Shown one piece after another: positions 31,121 through 40,078 of a DNA stretch of 64,000 bases; the stretch's first letter is position 1; every line of letters begins with the position of its first letter. Source of the stretch: Parvibaculaceae bacterium PLY_AMNH_Bact1 (GTDB lineage Bacteria; Pseudomonadota; Alphaproteobacteria; Parvibaculales; Parvibaculaceae); NCBI GenBank assembly GCA_032881465.1, contig CP126168.1, positions 1,488,001 to 1,552,000 of the forward strand, given 5' to 3'. Under the pieces are notes generated by a model that saw only the letters and a program-made list of their open reading frames with translations, had not been told where the DNA came from and ran no database searches. Both the position numbers and the translations under genes were made by a program.

Positions 31121-32530
31121 TTGACGACTGACCATCCAAAGTGGGGTGACGTGAACGGAACCGAGAGTGGAAAACGCTCTCGGCCCGCTTTTCAGGTCGA
31201 CGACCAACCAGCAACCAAAGCTCTTGTGTTACTCCCATGGCTGAAGCGGGGAGCCGATCAGAGAAGGTCCGCCACCCAACGGCTTGAGGAAGCTGTTGGT
31301 CTTGCTGCGGCAATACACGTGGATATCGTGTCGGCGGATATTGTCCCACTTGATGCGATCAGACCGGCAACGCTTTTGGGGAGCGGAAAGGTTGAAGAGC
31401 TTGGCGGGCTGATTAAGAAGCAGCACGTTGAGCTTGTGATTGTTGATGGGCAACTGTCGCCAGTGCAGCAGCGCAATCTGGAGCGAGCCTGGAAGGTTAA
31501 GGTGCTCGACCGGACCGGATTGATTTTGGAGATATTCGGAGAGCGGGCTCGGACCCGTGAAGGGCGACTACAGGTTGAGCTCGCCCACCTCACCTATCAG
31601 AAAAGCCGCCTGGTGCGTTCTTGGACCCACCTGGAACGCCAGCGCGGCGGTGTAGGGTTTCTGGGCGGCCCCGGTGAAACACAGATTGAAGCAGATAGAC
31701 GGGCGCTACAGGACAAGATCAATCGGCTTGAAAAGGACATTGGCAAGGTCAAGAAGACCCGCGAGCTGCATCGCAAGACCAGAAGGTCTGCGCCTTATCC
31801 CGTCGTCGCTCTTGTTGGCTATACAAATGCCGGGAAATCGACCCTGTTCAACCGGGTCACAGAGTCTGACGTGTTCGCCAAAGACCTGCTCTTCGCAACG
31901 CTGGATCCGACCATGCGGGCGATTGAGCTTCCAAGTGGGCGAAAAGTTATTCTGTCTGACACAGTAGGATTTATCTCTGATCTGCCCACGCACCTGATTG
32001 CGTCTTTCCGGGCGACCTTAGAAGAGGTACTTGAGGCCGAAATTATCCTGCACGTTCGGGATGTCGCCCATGATGAAACAGAAGCCCAGAAATCTGATGT
32101 TGCAGATGTCCTGAAGAGCTTAGGTGTCGACCTTGAGACACGTGACGAAAGCAAATTGATCGAGGTGCTGAACAAATCAGATTTGCTCGACGGTGAAGCT
32201 GCCACTGCTTTCGCCGAATTGGCGGCAAGAGACAGCAACACGATCGTGACTTCTGCACTGAATGGTAACGGGGTGGAAGAGCTTCTGAACCGCCTAGATG
32301 ATCTGCTCAGCAGTGATATGACCAGCCTGACATTAGCGATTGCGCCCAAGGACGGCGAGGCGATCGCCTGGTTGCACCGGCATGGCAATGTCCGTCAGAG
32401 CGTACCGGACGACGAAGGCATAACCCATGTTGATGTCGATCTTGCAGGTCCGGAGATGGGCCGTTTTGAAAAGAAATTCCCGCTGATCCTGCGGGATGCA
32501 ATGTCTGAGTTCGTGGACGCGGCTGAATGA
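31121..32530 (+). CDS. hflX: ribosome-associated GTPase HflX
   Basis: Ribosome-splitting GTPase of the Obg-HflX superfamily. In 469 residues it has the N-terminal HflX domain with a Gly-rich linker (RGGVGFLGGPGETQIE) and the G domain: G1 GYTNAGKSTLFN, G3 DTVGFISDLP, G4 NKSD. The start is probably the TTG at 31121, just behind hfq; a GTG at 31151 is an alternative. Its last codons overlap the next gene by four bases. Confidence 0.95.
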   Translation: MTTDHPKWGDVNGTESGKRSRPAFQVDDQPATKALVLLPWLKRGADQRRSATQRLEEAVGLAAAIHVDIVSADIVPLDAIRPATLLGSGKVEELGGLIKKQHVELVIVDGQLSPVQQRNLERAWKVKVLDRTGLILEIFGERARTREGRLQVELAHLTYQKSRLVRSWTHLERQRGGVGFLGGPGETQIEADRRALQDKINRLEKDIGKVKKTRELHRKTRRSAPYPVVALVGYTNAGKSTLFNRVTESDVFAKDLLFATLDPTMRAIELPSGRKVILSDTVGFISDLPTHLIASFRATLEEVLEAEIILHVRDVAHDETEAQKSDVADVLKSLGVDLETRDESKLIEVLNKSDLLDGEAATAFAELAARDSNTIVTSALNGNGVEELLNRLDDLLSSDMTSLTLAIAPKDGEAIAWLHRHGNVRQSVPDDEGITHVDVDLAGPEMGRFEKKFPLILRDAMSEFVDAAE

Positions 32531-33339
32531 GCGCGGACATGGATCAACTCACTGCCTTGCTCCGTGAGGCGGCTGCCGAGAAGATCCTACCCAGATTCAG
32601 ATCTCTTTCCTCTCAGGATATTGAGGAGAAGAGCAGGGGTGACTTTGTCACTATTGCAGATCGGGAAGCGGAAGCATTTTTAACGCCCCGACTCATGGAG
32701 ATGGTACCTGGCTCGATCGTGGTGGGGGAGGAGGCGACTGCTGCGTCCCCTGAACTTCTCCACAAGTCCGCTGGAGTAGGCCCGACTTGGTATGTGGACC
32801 CGATTGATGGAACGGCTCTCTTCGTCAATGGCGAGCCTGGCTTTGCAACCATGGTCGCACTTGCTGACCAGGGGGAGGTCGTCCAGTCCGCGATTTATTT
32901 CCCCGTTCTCAATGAGCTTTTCCTCGCCGAGAAGGGGGCAGGCGCTCGTTTCATAGGAGCCGACTCTTCGTTGGTGCTTTCCCACAGAACACAGACAGTG
33001 CGTCTTGAAGCGGCGGCGGCTGCCTTCTACACAAAACACTTTCCGGGAGACTGGGAGAAAGGTCTCACGCGTTTAAAGGACCGGGTTGGCAGTACCCAAA
33101 ATGAGATGTGCGCTGCGCGGGAATACACCGATATTGCGAGGGGGACGAAAGATCTCGCATCCTATCACCGCATGCTGCCTTGGGATCATGCGCCCGGTAG
33201 TTTGATCTTAAGCGAGGTGGGGGGCATCGCCCGCAATGTGGAGACGGGCAAAGACTATCAGCCCCGAACGCTTCACGGCCCGCATATTCTGGCAGCCAAT
33301 GAGGGCCTCTGGCGAGCAGCCCAGGAAGTTCTGCTCTAG
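32527..33339 (+). CDS. inositol monophosphatase family phosphatase
   Basis: Mg2+-dependent, Li+-sensitive-type phosphatase of the IMPase/FIG superfamily, 270 residues. Metal ligands are visible in VVGEEA, in WYVDPIDGTALFVNG (the D-P-I-D-G-T signature) and in LPWDHAPGSLILSEVGG. Candidates are histidinol phosphatase, 3'-phosphoadenosine 5'-phosphate phosphatase (CysQ) and inositol phosphatase; the sequence does not decide between them. The start overlaps the hflX stop (ATGA). The gene converges with mazG, overlapping its end by four bases. Confidence 0.88.
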   Translation: MSADMDQLTALLREAAAEKILPRFRSLSSQDIEEKSRGDFVTIADREAEAFLTPRLMEMVPGSIVVGEEATAASPELLHKSAGVGPTWYVDPIDGTALFVNGEPGFATMVALADQGEVVQSAIYFPVLNELFLAEKGAGARFIGADSSLVLSHRTQTVRLEAAAAAFYTKHFPGDWEKGLTRLKDRVGSTQNEMCAAREYTDIARGTKDLASYHRMLPWDHAPGSLILSEVGGIARNVETGKDYQPRTLHGPHILAANEGLWRAAQEVLL

Positions 33340-34148
33340 TCCCCTTTTTCTTGGCGCTTTGCTTGAACCCATAACTCTTCGAGTTGTTGCAGGGACAGGT
33401 CCGCGAGGTCGATGCTCTGCGACCCGGCAGTTTCCTCCATCATGGCGAAACGGCTTCTGAACTTCTGGTTTGCACGGCGCAGGGCGGCATCAGGGTCCAC
33501 TTTAAGATGCCGCGCATAGTTGGCGAGAACAAATAGCAGGTCGCCAAACTCTTCCTCTGTCTTATCTTTATCTTCTGCCGCGACCTCAACGCGCAGCTCG
33601 CCGATTTCTTCCTCAATTTTATCGAGTACCGGCGCAGCGCTGGGCCAGTCGAACCCGATCTTAGCCGCGCGCTTTTGAAGTTTCACGGCCTGCGTGAGGG
33701 AGGGAAGCACCGCCGGCACATCATCCAGCAGGCCTGATGGCTTCTTGCCCTTTGCATCTTTTTCAACCTGCTTGATCTCATCCCATGTTGCTGCGACGCC
33801 CTCAGGCGTGTCAGACGTCCCGTTCGCGAAGACATGCGGGTGTCGTCGCACCATCTTTGAGGAGATCCCCTCAACCACGTCGTCAAAGGCAAACGACCCC
33901 TGCTCCCCAGCCATCTGAGCATGGAAAACCACCTGAAGGAGCAGGTCGCCCAGCTCCTCCTTTAGATCGTCCAGGTCGTTGCGCTCGATAGCATCCGCAA
34001 CTTCGTATGCTTCCTCGAGCGTGTAGGGGGAGATCGTTCGGAAATTCTGCTGCAGATCCCACGGGCATCCTCCATCAGGGTCTCGCAAGGAGGCCATGAT
34101 TTTGAGTAGTGCGTCGATTGACCGGAGGTCTTCCGGAATTTCCTTCAC
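33336..34148 (-). CDS. mazG: nucleoside triphosphate pyrophosphohydrolase MazG
   Basis: House-cleaning enzyme that hydrolyses NTPs to NMP and pyrophosphate. In 270 residues there are two MazG repeats. The first has LRDPDGGCPWDLQQNFRTI and EELGDLLLQVVFHAQMA with its acidic metal site. The second has EIGELRVEVAAEDKDKTEEEFGD in two separated stretches. The start is taken as the GTG at 34148, directly before the conserved KEIPEDLRSIDALL and preceded by AAAGGAC. A longer frame to 34226 would overlap the transporter gene. Confidence 0.94.
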   Translation of the reverse strand: MKEIPEDLRSIDALLKIMASLRDPDGGCPWDLQQNFRTISPYTLEEAYEVADAIERNDLDDLKEELGDLLLQVVFHAQMAGEQGSFAFDDVVEGISSKMVRRHPHVFANGTSDTPEGVAATWDEIKQVEKDAKGKKPSGLLDDVPAVLPSLTQAVKLQKRAAKIGFDWPSAAPVLDKIEEEIGELRVEVAAEDKDKTEEEFGDLLFVLANYARHLKVDPDAALRRANQKFRSRFAMMEETAGSQSIDLADLSLQQLEELWVQAKRQEKGD

Positions 34149-34158
34149 GAAATGTCCT

Positions 34159-35643
34159 TTATTTTGTTGGTGCGTCGGCAACACCGCCGCCTGTTCCCAC
34201 CTGGGTAACAGCGGCGGCGGCATCACTTAACGGATGCTCGTCCAGTTTATGCTGATCGCGCGCGGCAATCCGCTCCCGCAATAGTTTTTGTTCGGCCCTG
34301 TTCAGAGGAAAGTTCCACATCACAGCGGCTGCTGCCAGCATGAACAGGGCTGGGAAACCAACATAGATATAGAGGAGCTGATCCAGCGTTTCCTGTGAGT
34401 TCCCACCGCTCGCATCAAACCCGATCCAGTCAAGGAGTGGGTAGGTGATGCCGATGGCCAGCGCTGCCCCAACCTTTCCTGTCATGGTGAGCAGGGAATA
34501 ATACATACCCGTTCTCTGTTCACCTGTTTCAAGATTGTCATAGTCGGTGACGTCAGCCATGACCGACCGCAGCAGGAAGGAACCCGCACCATAAGCGATG
34601 CCGTAGGCAGTGTTCCCGAAAAACAGCCACCAGAAACTTTCTGTCGGAAAGAAAATGACCATGGGCAATGAAATGGCACCGTAAATCATCGCGTAGGCCA
34701 GTGTCCGGTGTTTGCCCGAGACAGTGGCCAGCTTGATCCACATGGGAATGCCGATAAAGCCCGCGATGAAGTAGACGAGCAAGAGCGTGCTCGCAAATTG
34801 CGGAAGGCCCATTACCTGCGACGCGAAGAAAATGTAGAGGGCGCCGGTAATCGAGGGCCCAATTCCCACCAGCAGGTCAGCCACCAATATTCTCTGGAGC
34901 AACCGATTATTCAGGAGGATCGACAGGGCTTCTCTGGTGTCAAACGCAGCGGGTTTAACCGAAGGTCGTTCCGGTACGAACCAGACCGCAAGGGCGATGG
35001 TAATCGGAAGAAGAATGATGATGAACCAGCCCATGGCAGCAACGCCAGCAGCACCTGATCCTTCACCGGTAATCCCTTCAAGGATCGCAGGCAGGGCGAG
35101 AACGGTGAACATGCCAAAGATCAGCGCAAATTCCCGCCATCCCTGAATAACAGATCTCTCGTCATAGTCTGGGGATAGCTCCGCCCCCCAACTCATGTGG
35201 GAGATCGTGATCAATGTCCATCCAATGTAGAGGATGACCATCCAACAGAGTAGATAGACGGCCATTTCGTTGGGCGTTCCGTCTACAAATGTCCAGATGC
35301 TCGATACCCAGTTGAACATCCCCGTCCCTGTCAGAGGAGTGGTTGGCATGAAAAGCATAAAGGCTGAGATCATTAAAAACGGCGCGGAAATCACAATCCA
35401 ATGTCGCCGGCGGCCCCAACGGCTGGGAATACGGTCGGAGACGATTCCAAGAACTGGGTCGGTGAAAACATCCCAGAGCCGTGCAATCAGAAAGATGGTT
35501 CCCACCAGAGTGAGGGAGAGCCCCATCTCACTGGCATAAAAGGGAGGAAGATAAACAACGATGGGCAAGCCCAGCGCTGAGATTGGAATTGATGGCAAGC
35601 TGAACATTGCGATCCGCCAACGTGGCAGTCGATTGTCACTCAT
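34159..35643 (-). CDS. MFS transporter, glycoside-pentoside-hexuronide (GPH)-like
   Basis: A 494-residue inner-membrane protein with about twelve hydrophobic segments. The loop 2-3 motif LWDVFTDPVLGIVSDRIPSR is characteristic of the MFS_2/GPH sodium:solute symporter branch. A second-half counterpart, MADVTDYDNLETGEQRTGMYY, is also typical. The cargo is unknown; sugars are the usual family substrates. The start at 35643 follows GGGGAGACAC; the longer frame to 35718 has no ribosome site. Ends 11 bases before the mazG start, suggesting co-transcription. Confidence 0.85.
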   Translation of the reverse strand: MSDNRLPRWRIAMFSLPSIPISALGLPIVVYLPPFYASEMGLSLTLVGTIFLIARLWDVFTDPVLGIVSDRIPSRWGRRRHWIVISAPFLMISAFMLFMPTTPLTGTGMFNWVSSIWTFVDGTPNEMAVYLLCWMVILYIGWTLITISHMSWGAELSPDYDERSVIQGWREFALIFGMFTVLALPAILEGITGEGSGAAGVAAMGWFIIILLPITIALAVWFVPERPSVKPAAFDTREALSILLNNRLLQRILVADLLVGIGPSITGALYIFFASQVMGLPQFASTLLLVYFIAGFIGIPMWIKLATVSGKHRTLAYAMIYGAISLPMVIFFPTESFWWLFFGNTAYGIAYGAGSFLLRSVMADVTDYDNLETGEQRTGMYYSLLTMTGKVGAALAIGITYPLLDWIGFDASGGNSQETLDQLLYIYVGFPALFMLAAAAVMWNFPLNRAEQKLLRERIAARDQHKLDEHPLSDAAAAVTQVGTGGGVADAPTK

Positions 35644-35802
35644 TGTGTCTCCCCGGACATTCAATCGTTTTAAGTACAGGTGGTCCGTACTTTTTGACTT
35701 TTTGTCATTTCTTAACAAGGAAGCCTATTCGGGCCGAAATGTCCACCCCACGTTAAGCTTCTAATTCTATCTTACTAGGTGACTGTGTAGACCAATTGGG
35801 GG

Positions 35803-37395
35803 ATGAACGTGACGACGTTCGCCACAGATAAACAAAGCAACGCCACGCCTCTGCGCTGCGTGGGTCTTGATGCGGGGCCCCAAAAGGTGCTGCCGGATCT
35901 GTCGCCTTCCAGACTTGCTGCCCGGGCGTTTGTCGAAGGCTACGCCACGCCGACTCTTGAGGGCGCGAGCTATCTTGAAATTTGTGATCGCCAAGCGGTA
36001 AACCTGACGGCGCACGCACTTGCCTGTCCGCAAGTCTCCTTCACGACGGCATCAACGACTGACAAATCCGAATTTGCAGAGCTTGGCCAAAAGGTGGGCG
36101 CGCAAAACCTCGTGTCAGGCGGCATCAACCTCGCCAATTTCCAAAGCGACAATCTCGGGACGTTTGATTTCGTCACCGCGGCGGACATCTTCTCAACAGC
36201 TGCTACAGCGGAACGCATGGCGCTTCTGGTTTTGACAAAGAAGCACCTGAGCGAGAATGGCGTCGCCTGCATCGGCGTTGATGTCACGCCTGGTTGGGAT
36301 CTGATTGAGGGGCTTCGCGCCCGCTTTTGCGAGGATGTGGACCCAACGGGTGACATGAAAGATCAGGTCGATTTGGTCCGGACCCGTATCACCAACCTTG
36401 CAAAAACAATGTCTGCTGAAAAGGCTAGCGAACAGCGTCAGCTCTTAGGTGAGTTGGTTCGATTGGCGCGTGCCCCAGATTCAGAAATCTATAGGGATCT
36501 GCTCGATCCCCAACATCAATCATTCTCCATTTCCGCATTCCTGGCGATGGCCGACGCCGCCAAGCTAAAGCCAATCGGCGATCTTGATCCGGCAAAATCA
36601 AATCTCGACCGGGTACCCTCCGGCAAGCGTCCCGCTGATCCTTCTGCGCTCAGCATGGCAGACCGGTTTGGTCTGATTGACCAGCACACAAACATAAGGC
36701 AGCGCCAGGTTCTTCTGGTGCATGCGGATCGGTCGAAAGAAGAATTTGATTCGAGCACTACCTTCAATTCGCTCTGCTTTTCCAGCGACCTTGCGCGCGG
36801 CGACAAATCTCTATCGGACAAAGCAATGCTCTCAGGTGTGCCGGTGGCGTTTGTTGGACCGCTGACATATCGAACGGCAAACCCTATTGAAATTGTCGCG
36901 CTTGCGCTGATGGAGCGACACAAATACTTCCCTGTGCGCGGTGACCGCCTGGTTGATCACGTGGTCGCGGCACTAAAGCCGACGGGCATTCAACCCGCAG
37001 ACAATGCTGAAGTGTCGAAGGTTCTGCGTGCGGTAGTGGGAAAACTGCTACCCGCAGGCGCTCTGGTCGCGCACCTATCGGAGAACAGAGCCGTATCCTG
37101 GCTGTCAGAACGTCCCATTCTCGGGCCCCTGGCTCTTTTACAAGCCCGCGGCGGTGCCTCCCATCTCGCAAGCCTCCTGCCGCATTCTATCGCCGTGGAC
37201 ACCACAGCGCGCTTTATTCTCGGCCGGCTGGATGGCACGCAGACAGTGGGTCAGATTGCTCAAGAACTGGCAGAGGCAGTTTCCAGAGGGGAGCTTACGC
37301 TCGCCGCGATTGAGGGCACGCCGGAGGCGAGAGCAAAATCGACGACTATGCGCGTGCTGGGCCATGCCGCCCGAAGTGGACTGCTGGTATCTTAG
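35803..37395 (+). CDS. methyltransferase-like protein with regulatory domain, SAM motif degraded
   Basis: A 530-residue protein whose layout matches class I methyltransferases carrying a MethyTransf_Reg/PKMT-type regulatory region. A Rossmann-like N-terminal part (about 40-165, ending NGVACIGVDVTPGW) is followed by a helical regulatory domain (about 180-330) and a C-terminal winged-helix-like part. The usual motif I, E-L-G-C-G-x-G, is replaced by YLEICDRQAVNL, so the SAM loop is gone. It may be an inactive or scaffold protein. It stands alone between the divergent MFS gene and a convergent MBL gene. Confidence 0.65.
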   Translation: MNVTTFATDKQSNATPLRCVGLDAGPQKVLPDLSPSRLAARAFVEGYATPTLEGASYLEICDRQAVNLTAHALACPQVSFTTASTTDKSEFAELGQKVGAQNLVSGGINLANFQSDNLGTFDFVTAADIFSTAATAERMALLVLTKKHLSENGVACIGVDVTPGWDLIEGLRARFCEDVDPTGDMKDQVDLVRTRITNLAKTMSAEKASEQRQLLGELVRLARAPDSEIYRDLLDPQHQSFSISAFLAMADAAKLKPIGDLDPAKSNLDRVPSGKRPADPSALSMADRFGLIDQHTNIRQRQVLLVHADRSKEEFDSSTTFNSLCFSSDLARGDKSLSDKAMLSGVPVAFVGPLTYRTANPIEIVALALMERHKYFPVRGDRLVDHVVAALKPTGIQPADNAEVSKVLRAVVGKLLPAGALVAHLSENRAVSWLSERPILGPLALLQARGGASHLASLLPHSIAVDTTARFILGRLDGTQTVGQIAQELAEAVSRGELTLAAIEGTPEARAKSTTMRVLGHAARSGLLVS

Positions 37396-37406
37396 GAATC
37401 GCTCTT

Positions 37407-38060
37407 TTAGGCACCAACCGCCATGTCAGAGCAAAACGGATTGCTCTTCTTCTCAAACTCAAATGTCGACATGGGTCCATGACCCGGCACGAAGGCGATC
37501 TCGCCCCCTAGCGGAAAAAGACGTTCGCGAATAGACGAGATGAGCTGCTCGTGATTGCCGCGTGGAAAATCTGTGCGTCCGATAGATCCCTGAAAGATCA
37601 CGTCACCCACAATGGCGAGCTTTGAGGGCTCGTGAATGAAAACCACATGACCTGGCGTATGGCCGGGGCAGTGGCGGACGCGGAGCGTGAGGCCTGCAAG
37701 CTCGACTGTGTCTTCATCCTCTAGCCAGCGGTCAGGCAGAAATGCGTCATAGCTCGGCATGCCATATTTGGCGCCTTGCTCAGGCAACTCATCAATCAGG
37801 AACTGGTCGTCCCGGTGGGGGCCTTCAATGGGCACGCCATGCTTTTTGGCAAGCTCACCAGCCGCCGAAGCATGATCCAGATGCCCATGGGTCAGAAGGA
37901 CCTTTTCAAGTTTCACGCCGGTCTGTTGAAGCGCCCCTTCGATCTTCTCGAGATCACCGCCAGGGTCGGTGACCGCACCCAGCATGTTTTCGTCATTCCA
38001 GATGAGGCAGCAATTCTGCTCAAGCGGTGTCACGGGAATAATCGCAGCTTTAAGAGACAT
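37407..38060 (-). CDS. MBL-fold metallo-hydrolase, glyoxalase II-like
   Basis: A 217-residue single-domain metallo-beta-lactamase protein. Metal ligands are in LTHGHLDHASAAGELAKKH (H-x-H-x-D-H), in VRHCPGHTPGHVVFIHE and in AIVGDVIFQGSIGRTDFPRG. This pattern is typical of the YcbL/GloB-like group (hydroxyacylglutathione hydrolase-related). The C-terminal glutathione-binding domain of true GloB is missing, so the substrate is uncertain. The gene ends 12 bases from the convergent methyltransferase-like gene. Confidence 0.88.
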   Translation of the reverse strand: MSLKAAIIPVTPLEQNCCLIWNDENMLGAVTDPGGDLEKIEGALQQTGVKLEKVLLTHGHLDHASAAGELAKKHGVPIEGPHRDDQFLIDELPEQGAKYGMPSYDAFLPDRWLEDEDTVELAGLTLRVRHCPGHTPGHVVFIHEPSKLAIVGDVIFQGSIGRTDFPRGNHEQLISSIRERLFPLGGEIAFVPGHGPMSTFEFEKKSNPFCSDMAVGA

Positions 38061-38272
38061 GGGGTCACCTTGGAACGGTTCAATAAGGATCAGACTTTAT
38101 AGCGCGATGAATTTGCGAAGGAAAACTGTCAAGGGTCTCAACAGCTTCAAATGTTTGGCTTTTGCACAATGTGTCGCTGCATTTCTAAACGATCAGTTTG
38201 GCGAAATGAAACATTTCGGTTACCTTCTGCGCTGGGGAAACAAAGTAATTTGAGTTCAAGGGGTTCAATAAA

Positions 38273-38695
38273 ATGAAGAAAATGATAGCTGGGCTGATGA
38301 GCCTAGCAATGGTCGGCTGCGCGTCTCATGCTAGTTCCATTGAAGCAAGATATGTAAGTCCAACGATGTATGAAAACTGGTCGTGTGAGCAGCTTGGGGA
38401 AGAACGCCAGCGACTTGCTGCGGAAGCACGGCGTGTCGCCGGACTGCAGGATGAGAATGCTGATGCCGATGCGGCAATGATGGGAGTAGGGCTCATTCTG
38501 TTTTGGCCAGCGCTTATCGGCCTAGCGGCAACAGAAGATCGCGAACAAGAACTCGCCCAATTGAAGGGTGAATACAAAGCTGCGGATCAGGCTGCTCGAA
38601 GGAAAGTTTGTTCACTAGAACCGGTAGTAATTGAAGAAGCTGAAAAAACTGAACCGAATTTGCCGCAACCAGGTGCACCAGGCCGCCGATCATAG
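38273..38695 (+). CDS. small putative lipoprotein
   Basis: A 140-residue protein with a signal peptide and lipobox: MKKMIAGLMSLAMVGCASH, giving Cys at 16. The mature part has a Cys/Arg-rich helical section (CEQLGEERQRLAAEARRVAG), one hydrophobic segment (about 68-84, MMGVGLILFWPALIGLA) and a charged helix. This resembles the small lipoproteins with a glycine-rich inner-membrane-like segment found in many Alphaproteobacteria. No function is known. A strong terminator hairpin follows at 38724-38753. Confidence 0.72.
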   Translation: MKKMIAGLMSLAMVGCASHASSIEARYVSPTMYENWSCEQLGEERQRLAAEARRVAGLQDENADADAAMMGVGLILFWPALIGLAATEDREQELAQLKGEYKAADQAARRKVCSLEPVVIEEAEKTEPNLPQPGAPGRRS

Positions 38696-38723
38696 GTAAA
38701 TATTCAGCCCCACACGCAACTGG

Positions 38724-38753
38724 CATAGTCGGGAAATCATATTCCCGACTATG
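38724..38753 (+). terminator. hairpin terminator after the lipoprotein gene
   Basis: Perfect 12-base-pair stem: arms CATAGTCGGGAA and TTCCCGACTATG around a six-base loop ATCATA. It is followed by a T-rich but broken run (TTATTTAAT). It starts 29 bases behind the stop codon at 38695. Confidence 0.75.
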
Positions 38754-38814
38754 TTATTTAATCTGTGTGAAACAGACTCTCTGGCTGAGAGAATTTTAGG
38801 TCGGGCCCTCTCTT

Positions 38815-38859
38815 TATGTCGACGCTGGAGAAGTTGCCCAGAACATCGTCGCGGTCGCC
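38815..38859 (-). pseudogene. remnant of a glutathione S-transferase gene
   Basis: Read on the - strand directly after the TAG of the next gene, in the same frame, the bases encode GDRDDVLGNFSSVDI. This matches GRDYILGDFSAVDT in the intact GST gene at 39219-39833. The DNA also aligns with that gene (shared words such as ACTTCTCC and GTCGA). Only this short piece is recognisable, so it looks like the scar of a duplicated and deleted GST copy. Confidence 0.45.
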
Positions 38860-39102
38860 CTAATAGCTCTTGTGATCCGGGATCGAGCCAAAATAATGGT
38901 GCATGTGCCGCCCATGCAGCTTGGCGAGATCGGCCATGGCGTTCATGCAGATAAGTGCTGCGGCGTGCTGAACCGATTGAATTCGGTGGGTCATGGTGAT
39001 TTTCACCAGCTCCCCATAGGCCGGACGCATGGCCATCAGGCTGTCATGCCACTCATCCGGGGTCATCCGGTTCTTTTTGCCCTTATATCTGCCTGTCGCC
39101 AT
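38860..39102 (-). CDS. hypothetical protein
   Basis: An 80-residue basic protein starting MATGRYKGKKNRMTPDEWHDS, without a family I recognise. It is helical and carries many His and Met residues near the end (KLHGRHMHHYFGSIPDHKSY). The start at 39102 follows GGAGGGAAGC at good distance; a longer frame to 39132 lacks such a site. It lies between a GST remnant and an intact GST gene, in a stretch that looks rearranged next to dif. Confidence 0.5.
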   Translation of the reverse strand: MATGRYKGKKNRMTPDEWHDSLMAMRPAYGELVKITMTHRIQSVQHAAALICMNAMADLAKLHGRHMHHYFGSIPDHKSY

Positions 39103-39218
39103 CGCTTCCCTCCAACATCTGCTGGTGATCAAAATAGGAACATAGTCCTAGTTCGATCGGAGGGGCAAGAATGAGAAACCGGGGTTTCGGCTGCGTGTGC
39201 GTTGAGGCGATTGCCGGG

Positions 39219-39833
39219 TTAGGCGGACATGGCTTTCTGGAACGCGGGCCGGGTCTCCAAGCGTTCAACATAGGCTTTCAGGTTTGTCATCTCATCAGTC
39301 ACGCAACCCAAGCGATTGGACATGTAGATGGCGTGGCCGAGCATCGTATCGACGGCGGAGAAGTCGCCGAGAATATAGTCGCGACCTTCCATAGCTTCAT
39401 TGACCGGGGCGAGGGCGCGGGTCAGCAGGCGCTGGGCCTGGCCGCGCACGGTTTCGTCCTGACGTTCCGGCGGCAGCAGCAGGGTGTGTACCACGATCGT
39501 GTTGACTGGCGGCATGATCATGCCTTCGCAATAGTGGAACCATTGCAGATATTCCGGATAGATCGGATCGTCCACCGCCGGCTTCAAGCCGCCATTCTTG
39601 TGGCGCTCGAGAATGTATTCCGCAATCGCGCCACTCTCGAAGATGGAGATGTCGCCATCGTCCAAAACTGGAATACGACCAAGGGGATGGCGCGCTTTAT
39701 GATCATCTGACTTCAGGTCCTTGGGGTGGAAATCCATCCGGTTCAACTCGTAAGGGAGACCCAGTTCCTCCAGCAGCCAGAGAGAGCGCTGCGCACGCGA
39801 ATTAGGTGCGAAATGAAGCTTGAGCATGAACAT
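39219..39833 (-). CDS. glutathione S-transferase family protein
   Basis: A 204-residue GST. The thioredoxin-like N-terminal domain has LHFAPNSRAQRSLWLLEELG and the glutathione site PLGRIPVLDDGDISIFESGAI. The helical C-terminal domain has RDYILGDFSAVDTMLGHAIY, the N-capping-box region typical of the fold. It resembles the beta/theta-like GSTs of Proteobacteria; no substrate can be inferred. ATG codons at 39833 and 39827 are both possible; an AGGGGAC ribosome site precedes the first. Confidence 0.88.
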   Translation of the reverse strand: MFMLKLHFAPNSRAQRSLWLLEELGLPYELNRMDFHPKDLKSDDHKARHPLGRIPVLDDGDISIFESGAIAEYILERHKNGGLKPAVDDPIYPEYLQWFHYCEGMIMPPVNTIVVHTLLLPPERQDETVRGQAQRLLTRALAPVNEAMEGRDYILGDFSAVDTMLGHAIYMSNRLGCVTDEMTNLKAYVERLETRPAFQKAMSA

Positions 39834-40078
39834 GTCCCCTGAAGTTCATTTTTGGAATGCGTTTCCAGAACGATGTCTGAGGAGAGGGGGAAGCGCAAGT
39901 ATTTCCAGAAACGCACCGCCGAAACCGCAACAACAAAGCACAGCTTTTTCGCAGCTTTTCATGACGCCAAGGTGGAATGAAGTATGTATTTTTGAGGAAT
40001 GCGGTTCAATCGAAACAACATCGAAGCAAGAGGTCATCAGTCAAACGCTCCGACTATGTCCTTTTAGGGAGGGACCAT
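39834..40078. other. spacer between GST and the trypco2-like gene
   Basis: 245 bases between divergent genes. No supported gene was found. It should contain promoters for both directions; none is distinct enough to call. Confidence 0.4.

Noticed and set aside
38872-39174. 100-residue + strand frame
   Set aside because: Antisense to the 80-residue gene at 38860-39102, which has a good ribosome site.
39171-39710. 179-residue + strand frame
   Set aside because: Antisense to the GST gene 39219-39833, whose motifs and codon use are clearly those of the real gene.
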